Positions 56,150 to 64,000 of a stretch of 64,000 nt of DNA are shown piece by piece. Under the pieces are notes generated by a model. The model had not been told where the DNA came from, made no database searches, and was given only the letters and a program-made list of their open reading frames with translations. A program made the position numbers and the translations under genes. Source of the stretch: Stomorhina lunata (taxonomy: Eukaryota > Arthropoda > Insecta > Diptera > Rhiniidae); contig OW121740.1 of the NCBI GenBank assembly GCA_933228675.1, forward strand, positions 53,212,174 through 53,276,173, written 5' to 3'. Position 1 is the first letter of the stretch; each line of letters opens with the position of its first letter.

Positions 56150-56290
56150 CAGCTTTTTTCAATAAGGACGTTCGGCATTAATCAAAACAAATGCTAGTCA
56201 GAAGGGGCAAGGTCTGGCTTTTAAGGCGGCTGAGCCAAATCTTTCCATAAAGTGTTTTTCTAAGTCTTTGGCCGCTTTTGCAACATGTGT
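56150..56290 (-). pseudogene. Fragment of a DD34D-type mariner
   Basis: On the minus strand KPDLAPSD, a stop, then HLF recalls the signature YSPDLAPSDYHLF of classical mariner transposases. Flanking residues (LWKDLAQPP before, LMPNVLIEKS after) are consistent. Only about 40 codons remain. Confidence 0.6.
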
Positions 56291-56299
56291 CCGAGGTTT

Positions 56300-57005
56300 T
56301 ATTATAAAAGATTATGAACTCGCGTCTAATAATATAATATCATGCAATTAAAGAAATATAGTTTTTTCTCTACCAAATAACAATTTTCTGTCTACAGAAA
56401 TTTTTTGGTAACAAGTCAAAACTGTATAAATACATATTTCTCTAAAGATACTCGTATTTAAAATCAAAAATGTATATATTTTATAAATAAATCTAAATTG
56501 TAGAACTAAATAGTATAATGAAAATAATTTATGTTGTATATTCCCAACAAATGACAAATGAATAGATTAGATGAAGGTTTGTCTTGGTATGTGACCAGAG
56601 TTGCTTTGCTGGTGGGGTCCCAGACAAATTGTATCTTTGTTATAGCTAATACAAATATTAACAATATTATTATATTGTTAAAACTTTATTATTTTGAGAC
56701 TTAATTTAAGTCTCCGAAAATAGAAGTTAGTTAAAAACATGAAGAAATTTAAATTAAATAAAATATATGTTATAATTTTAAAAGTTAAAGGTATAATTTA
56801 ACTGGAATATGATTTTAATTAGACAACAATTTACACGTGTAAGACATGATGGAACTCAACTCAAAAGTATCATTAAATTAAATAGAAGAAGTACCTCAAA
56901 GGAAAAGATGACGGCAAAGGCATAGACGCTAGACATTATAAATAAAAATGTTGAATATTTATGAGGAAAACAAAATAATTATTAATAATTATTATTCTGT
57001 AGTGA
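56300..57005. other. AT-rich non-coding stretch
   Basis: Nothing recognised ahead of the satellite. Confidence 0.5.
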
Positions 57006-57009
57006 ATAG

Positions 57010-60000
57010 TGTATTTTTCTATAAAAAAAATTTTTATAAAAATATTTTTCTATAGAAACATTTTTGATAAAAATATTTTTCTATAGAAAAATTTTTGATA
57101 AAAAAAATTTTCATAAAAAATATTTTTCTATAGAAAAATTTTTGATAAAAAAAATTTTCATAAAAAATATTTTTCTATAGAAAAATTTTTCATAAAAAAT
57201 ATTTTTCTATAGAAAAATTTTCATTAAAAATATTTTTTTATAGACAAAATTTTTATAAAAAATATTTTTCTAGAAAAATTTTTCATAAAAAATATTTTTC
57301 TATAGAAAAATTTTTCATAAAAAATATTTTTCTATAGAAAAATTTTTGTTAAAAATATTTTTCTATAGAAAAATTTTTGTTAAAAATATTTTTCTATAGA
57401 AAAATTTTTGTTAAAAATATTTTTCTATAGAAAAATTTTTGATTTTCTATAAAAAAATTTTGATAAAAATATTTTTCTATGGAAACATTTTTCATAAAAA
57501 AATATTTTTCTATAGAAAAATTTTTGTTAAAAATATTTTTCTATAGAAAAATTTTTCATAAAAAATATTTTTCTATAGAAAAATTTTTCATAAAAACTAA
57601 TTTTTCATAAAAAATATTTTTCATAAAAAATATTTTTCTATAGAAAAATTTTTCATACAAAATAGAAAAATTTTTGTTAAAAATATTTTTCTATAGAAAA
57701 ATTTTTGTTAAAAATATTTTTCTATAGAAAAATTTTTGTTAAAAATATTTTTCTATAGAAAAATTTTTGTTAAAAATATTTTTCTATAGAAAAATTTTTG
57801 TTAAAAATATTTTTCTATAGAAAAATTTTTGTTAAAAATATTTTTCTATAGAAAAATTTTTGTTAAAAATATTTTTCTATAGAAAAATTTTTGTTAAAAA
57901 TATTTTTCTATAGAAAAATTTTTGTTAAAAATATTTTTCTATAGAACAATTTTTGTTAAAAATATTTTTCTATAGAAAAATTTTTGTTAAAAATATTTTT
58001 CTATAGAAAAATTTTTGTTAAAAATATTTTTCTATAGAAAAATTTTTGTTAAAAATATTTTTCTATAGAAAAATTTTTGTTAAAAATATTTTTCTATAGA
58101 AAAATTTTTGTTAAAAATATTTTTCTATAGAAAAATGTTTGTTAAAAATATTTTTCTATAGAAAAATTTTTGTTAAAAATATTTTTCTATAGAAAAATTT
58201 TTGTTAAAAATATTTTTCTATAGAAAAATTTTTATTAAAAATGTTTTTCTATAGAAAAATTTTTGTTAAAAATATTTTTCTATAGAAAAATTTTTGTTAA
58301 AAATATTTTTCTATAGAAAAATTTTTGTTAAAAATATTTTTCTATAGAAAAATTTTTGTTAAAAATATTTTTCTGTAGAAAAATTTTTGTTAAAAATATT
58401 TTTCTATAGAAAAATTTTTGTTAAAAATATTTTTCTATAGAAAAATTTTTGTTAAAAATATTTTTCTATAGAAAAATTTTTGTTAAAAATATTTTTCTAT
58501 AGAAAAATTTTTGTTAAAAATATTTTTCTATAGAAAAATTTTTGTTAAAAATATTTTTCTATAGAAAAATTTTTGTTAAAAATATTTTTCTATAGAAAAA
58601 TTTTTGTTAAAAATATTTTTCTATAGAAAAATTTTTCATAAAAAATAATTTTCTATAGAAAAATTTTTCATAAAAAATATTTTCTATTTTTCAATAGAAA
58701 AATTTTTGTTAAAAATATTTTTCTATAGAAAAAATTTTTGTTAAAAATATTTTTCTATAGAAAAATTTTTGTTAAAAATATTTTTCTACAGAAAAATTTT
58801 TGTTAAAAATATTTTTCTATAGAAAAATTTTTGTTAAAAATATTTTTCTATAGAAAAATTTTTGTTAAAAATATTTTTCTATAGAAAAATTTTTCATAAA
58901 AAATATTTTTCTATAGAAAAATTTTTCATAAAAAATATTTTTCTATAGAAAAATTTTTCATAAAAAATATTTTTCTATAGAAAAATTTTTCATAAAAAAT
59001 ATTTTTCTATAGAAAAATTTTTCATAAAAAATATTTTTCTATAGAAAAATTTTTCATAAAAAATATTTTTCTATAAAAAATTTTTCATAAAAAATATTTT
59101 TCTATAGAAAAATTTTTCATAAAAAATATTTTTCTGCAGAAAAATTTTTCATAAAAAATATTTTTCTATAGAAAAATTTTCATTAAAAATATTTTTCTAT
59201 AGAGAACATTTTTATAAAAAATATTTTTCTATAGAAAAATTTTTGTTAAAAATGTTTTTCTATAGAAAAATTTTTGTTAAAAATATTTTTCTATAGAAAA
59301 ATTTTTCATAAAAAATATTTTTCTATAGAAAATTTTTTCATAAAAAATATTTTTCTATAGAAAAATTGTTCATAAAAAATATTTTCTATAGAAAAATTTG
59401 TCATAAAAAATATTTTTCTATAAAAAAATTTTTCATAAAAAATATTTTTCATAAAAAATATTTTTCTATAGAAAAATTTTTCATAAAAAATATTTTTCAT
59501 AAAAAATATTTTTCTATAGAAAAATTTTTCATAAAAAATATTTTTTTATAGAAAAATTTTTCATAAAAAATATTTTTCTACAGAAAAATTTTTCATAAAA
59601 AATATTTTTCTATAGAAAAATTTTTGTTAAAAATATTTTTCTATAGAAAAATTTTTGTTAAAAATATTTTTCTATAGAAAAATTTTTGTTAAAAATATTT
59701 TTCTATAGAAAAATTTTTGTTAAAAATATTTTTCTATAGAAAAATTTTTGTTAAAAATATTTTTCTATAGAAAAATTTTTATTAAAAATGTTTTTCTATA
59801 GAAAAATTTTTGTTAAAAATATTTTTCTATAGAAAAATTTTTGTTAAAAATATTTTTCTATAGAAAAATTTTTGTTAAAAATATTTTTCTGTAGAAAAAT
59901 TTTTGTTAAAAATATTTTTCTATAGAAAAATTTTTGTTAAAAATATTTTTCTATAGAAAAATTTTTGTTAAAAATATTTTTCTATAGAAAAATTTTTGTT

Positions 60001-61190
60001 AAAAATATTTTTCTATAGAAAAATTTTTGTTAAAAATATTTTTCTATAGAAAAATTTTTGTTAAAAATATTTTTCTATAGAAAAATTTTTGTTAAAAATA
60101 TTTTTCTATAGAAAAATTTTTGTTAAAAATATTTTTCTATAGAAAAATTTTTGTTAAAAATATTTTTCTATAGAAAAATTTTTGTTAAAAATATTTTTCT
60201 ATAGAAAAATTTTTGTTAAAAATATTTTTCTATAGAAAAATTTTTGTTAAAAATATTTTTCTATAGAAAAATTTTTGTTAAAAATATTTTTCTATAGAAA
60301 AATTTTTGTTAAAAATATTTTTCTATAGAAAAATTTTTGTTAAAAATATTTTTCTATAGAAAAATTTTTGTTAAAAATATTTTTCTATAGAAAAATTTTT
60401 GTTAAAAATATTTTTCTATAGAAAAATTTTTGTTAAAAATATTTTTCTATAGAAAAATTTTTGTTAAAAATATTTTTCTATAGAAAATTTTTTCATAAAA
60501 AATATTTGTTAAAAATATTTTTCTATAGAAAAATTTTTGTTAAAAATATTTTTCTATAGAAAAATTTTTGTTAAAAATATTTTTCTATAGAAAAATTTTT
60601 GTTAAAAATATTTTTCTATAGAAAAATTTTTGTTAAAAATATTTTTCTATAGAAAAATTTTTCTTAAAAATATTTTTCTATAGAAAAATTTTTCTTAAAA
60701 ATGTTTTTCTATAGAAAAATTTTTGTTAAAAATATTTTTCTATAGAAAAATTTTTGTTAAAAATATTTTTCTATAGAAAAATGTTTGTTAAAAATATTTT
60801 TCTATAGAAAAATTTTTGTTAAAAATATTTTTCTATAATATTTTTGTTAAAAATATTTTTCTATAGAAAAATTTTTGTTAAAAATATTTTTCTATAGAAA
60901 AATTTTTGTTAAAAATATTTTTCTATAGAAAAATTTTTATTAAAAATGTTTTTCTACAGAAAAATTTTTGTTAAAAATATTTTTCTATAGAAAAATTTTT
61001 GTTAAAAATATTTTTCTATAGAAAACTTTTTGTTAAAAATATTTTTCTATAGAAAAATTTTTGTTAAAAATATTTTTCTATAGAAAAATTTTTGTTAAAA
61101 ATATTTTTCTATAGAAAAATTTTTGTTAAAAATATTTTTCTATAGAAAAATTTTTGTTAAAAATATTTTTCTTAAGAAAAATTTTCGCTA
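57010..61190. repeat. 4.2-kb satellite array, 31/32-bp unit with palindromic core
   Basis: About 135 copies of a unit built around TTTTTCTATAGAAAAA, itself a 16-bp palindrome. Two unit types occur: a 31-bp type joined by GTTAAAAATA and a 32-bp type joined by CATAAAAAATA. They lie in blocks: mainly the 32-bp type at 57010-57660 and 58860-59610, the 31-bp type elsewhere. Rare variants (CTGTAG, CTACAG, ATTAAAAATG) mark internal duplications. There are no spacers and no genes; KNIF/EKFF-rich frames are read-throughs. Confidence 0.95.
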
Positions 61191-62210
61191 AAATTCTAAA
61201 GATTATGTGCAATTGATAAATATTTCTCCTAATGCTTCCAATCACAAAAAATCGCTATTTATTTGCCCTAAACTGTATGTGTTGACTGTATGAGTACAGA
61301 TAATGTAATAGAAATTATGTGCTAATTTTAGTTTAAATATTCAAATAAAATATTTAAATTTTATTTTTTCTCGCTGTGAAGACTGTGAATTTTTGTAAAA
61401 AAATAAAACAATGACGCCTAATATAATAAGGCAGTCGTGGGATATACCAAAATCTCTAAAAAGTTATATGTACTAGAAAATAAAATACAAATTTTTATAT
61501 TATGTTTGATATCGTTGATGATCTAATCTAACCTAATTTACATTAAATTTTAGAAAAATTAATGTATTATAATCATTATTTTTTGTATTAGTTTAGATAT
61601 TTTTTGTTTACCGTATTTGATTTTGGCCAATGATCTTAGTCATAGGTCAGTTTGTATCGAAAAATATTTTTTCTCGTATGAAATGTTGTCTGTAAAAATC
61701 TCACACTTTTCTAATCGATGTCCTATCATAACGGACACAAGTAAGAATTCGAACTAGTTTCGAGTGTAATGAATACATCATCGGCTAAACTTTTGGAAGA
61801 TTTACTATAATTTAGACCAGATATTAAATTTGGAGATTTAAAGACAACTTGACTATTCTAGACCTTCGCATGCACAAAGAAGAAAAAAGTTGTTCAATGA
61901 AAAATCTGAAAGAAAATAAATCCTATCCTATTATAATAATATTATAATTCAACCGACACCGCCACTCAAGGATTTTCTTTAAAGTGTGAGTTTTAGATTA
62001 GCTGTCTGAAACGGAATAGAGACTTCATCGTGAAATATGTATTTATTTTACATTTCTTTAGATATCGTTATATTCGTTGTATTGAAAGCAAGGCCGCCAT
62101 TAAGTCATTATATAATGTCTTTACGATATTGTTCTTGTCGTTCAATAAGAAAGCGAGACATTCTACCACAGAACTCTTCTGGATAGAATGTTTAGTTAAG
62201 AAAAATAAAT
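61191..62210. other. Non-coding, unassigned
   Basis: AT-rich. The 60-codon frames at 62030-62268 on both strands have no support. Confidence 0.5.
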
Positions 62211-62213
62211 AAA

Positions 62214-63375
62214 GTGTGTCCCAACTAGAACGCGCGATTCGAAGTGTCATTGTTTGACATTTGAACAATTGTTATTGTTTGCTAGTAGAAGGTACGAGGT
62301 TAGTAAAATGGAACGCTACACGAATGAACATTGAAAATGTTTTACCAAAATGGTGAAAGTTTTAGGGCTACAGTTCGCAAATTGCGATCAATTTGGGGTC
62401 ACAATAATGCTCCAAAAGAGTCAACCGTAAAGAGATTAATGAATAAATTTGCCGAAACTGGGTATGTTAGTGATGTAAAGACAACAACGCGCCTTCGACC
62501 AGGCCGATCGACCGAAAATGTCGCAGCTGTACGTGATGATGTCGCTCAAACTCCATCCATCTCAATTCGTCACCGAGCTCAGAAAAGATTTGCATCTTCA
62601 TGTATACAAAGTTCAATTCACTCAGGAACTGAAGCCAGATGACCATGGACAGCGAAGCGAGTTCGTTAATTGGGTATTGGAGAGACAACATGAAAATGCT
62701 GATTTTGCCGATAAAATCATCTTCAGTGACTAGGCCCATTTCCATCTTGATGGCTTCGTCAATAGTCAGAATTGTCGCATTTGGGGTGAGGAAGATCCCC
62801 GAGTGATTCACTAGAAGCAAATGCATTCTCAACGTGTCACTGTGTGGTGTGGTTTTTGGGCTGGAGGAATCATTAGACCTTTTTTTATGAAAATAAGGCA
62901 AGCCACGCGTTCGGTATCGTGAAATGATAACCAGTTTTTTCTTGCCTATAATTGAAGAAATTAATGTGGAGGGCATGTGGTTTCAACAAGACGGCGCCAC
63001 ATGTCATACAGCCAGAGAAACAATTCAAACAACTGATGTAGCAGTCATTTCCCGGTCGTGTTATTTCGCATTTTGGAGACCAGAATTGGCCGCCTACATC
63101 GTGCGATTTAACACCTTTAGATCTTTTTCTTTGGAGTTTTTTAAAGTCGATAGTTTACGCGAATAAGCCGACGACGACTCAAGCCATAAAAGAGGAAATT
63201 GGACGTTGCATTAATGAAATACCGCAGCATTTATGCAAAAAGGACATTGAAAATTTAATTAAAAGATCGCGTGTGTGACAGCAAAGACGCGGCGGCCATC
63301 TTGTTCCATACATAACCTCATTCTGTCTACTTTACGATATAATAAAGTTTCACGATTTTTTTTTTAATATCTGTA
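62214..63375 (+). mobile_element. mariner family 2, copy 2 (dead)
   Basis: It starts GTGTCCCAACTAGAACGC after TA and shares the transposase of 36821-38096: HNNAPKESTVKRLMNKFAE, TRLRPGRSTENVAAVRDDVA, WFQQDGATCHTARETIQ. A deletion removes about 20 codons after HRAQ. The first catalytic motif reads FSD followed by a stop, and later frames shift at the FPGRVISHF region. The 3' inverted repeat is missing: similarity ends at AATATCTG near 63372. Confidence 0.88.
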
Positions 63376-63439
63376 GTTTTAGTAGTAGTAACAAGCTAGA
63401 GTTACGATAGATTGGTTGATACAGCTGATTTGCCAATAA

Positions 63440-64000
63440 TCTTTGTGGCAGGCAAGCGTTTGTAGCTACCGCAAGAAAAAAATGGACGTGCAACAAGGAG
63501 TACTTTCACAAATCCTCTTACACATTTATCTTGCGAAGCTGCCCTCTCCACCTCCTGACGTCTCATTTGTATCGTATGCTGATGACTTCTGGTGATAATA
63601 TCGAGGACACAACCGCCAAAATTACTCAATACCTGGCCACCATAGCAGACTTTTTTCAGGAGCGCAAATTTAAACTTCATCTTCAAAGTCTTCAGTGCCA
63701 CTTTTTGCCTTTTGGACCAGGGAAGTGTAGGTGGAACTTAACATCTCAGTCGAAGGTTACAAGTCCCAAAAATTCTCCTTCACTTTTCTTCGCACGCCAC
63801 TACATCAACCAAAAGGTAAAGTCCCGAAATAAGGTAATTAAAAACATTAGCTGGCACCTCATGGGTTATGGACAAGCAGGTAATTGTTGCGACATATAAA
63901 GCAATTGGTCGATCACTCCTTAACTATGCAGCCCCAGATTGGATCTCTTTCATTAGCGACACCCAATGGCAAAACTTGAAAAAATCCCAAAATAATGCAT
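63440..64000 (+). pseudogene. LINE family E fragment, runs off the window
   Basis: GVLSQILLHIYLAKLPSPPP, VSFVSYADDFW (YADD box), then multiple stops, and NYAAPDWISFISDTQWQNLK at the right edge, matching 40980-41710. The 3' part lies beyond the window. Confidence 0.85.

Noticed and set aside
59306..59551. Two opposed 60-codon frames rich in Phe, Ile and Lys
   Set aside because: Read-through of the 32-bp satellite unit on both strands.
57010..61190. CRISPR-like array
   Set aside because: Units are contiguous with no unique spacers, in a eukaryotic genome with no cas genes; it is a satellite.
62030..62268. Overlapping 60-66-codon frames on both strands
   Set aside because: No homology, unremarkable composition and adjacent to a mariner end; chance frames.

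Overview
The window is nuclear DNA of a fly. It is about 65-70% A+T and almost wholly non-coding, with one split host gene and dense, nested, decayed transposons. The gene family, the GTCY-microsatellite Helentron (mini-me/DINE-1-like) repeats and the mariner and LINE families point to a higher dipteran, probably a calyptrate such as a blowfly, muscid or relative. Nothing is bacterial: there are no operons, CRISPR arrays, rRNA genes or convincing tRNA genes.

Host gene. Five coding exons on the minus strand (29290-29240, 22892-22706, 22623-22474, 22376-22314, 13409-13249) join through consensus GT/AG sites and matching phases into a 203-residue four-pass membrane protein of the claudin superfamily, closest to TMEM47/BCMP1 (VAB-9 in worms). 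About 0.6 kb of coding sequence is spread over 16 kb because introns 1 and 4 are filled with transposons.

Layout. 0-13 kb: LINE remnant, a TIR element, a DD41D mariner, several Helentron-like copies (one nested in another TIR element). 13-22 kb (intron 4): a nearly full-length LINE with poly(A), then a 3.2-kb Foldback-like element with tandem-repeat arms and a 10-bp target duplication, then a LINE tail folded into a 59-bp perfect palindrome. 23-29 kb (intron 1): a second mariner, a LINE interrupted by a P-like MITE that carries a small satellite array, a chimeric LINE junction, an LTR, and a third-family mariner whose transposase frame has a single stop. 30-36.6 kb: an ATTATAATGC satellite split by a LINE, a TTAA-flanked element and a hAT-like element. 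36.7-46 kb: mariner inside mariner, a GC-rich TTAA element, a LINE inside a mariner, a long-armed TTAA foldback, serial LINE fragments and a small MITE. 46-56 kb: more LINEs (one in a twin-primed 5'-inverted configuration), a fourth mariner copy and a Helentron end. 57-61.2 kb: a satellite of a 31/32-bp unit with the same palindromic core as the array inside the P-like MITE. 62-64 kb: a second mariner family and the start of a LINE that runs off the window.

The most noteworthy items are the Foldback-like element with a 501-bp three-unit higher-order repeat, the link between the P-like MITE and the 4.2-kb satellite, and three separate elements flanked by TTAA. All family assignments come from reading motifs; no database search was run.
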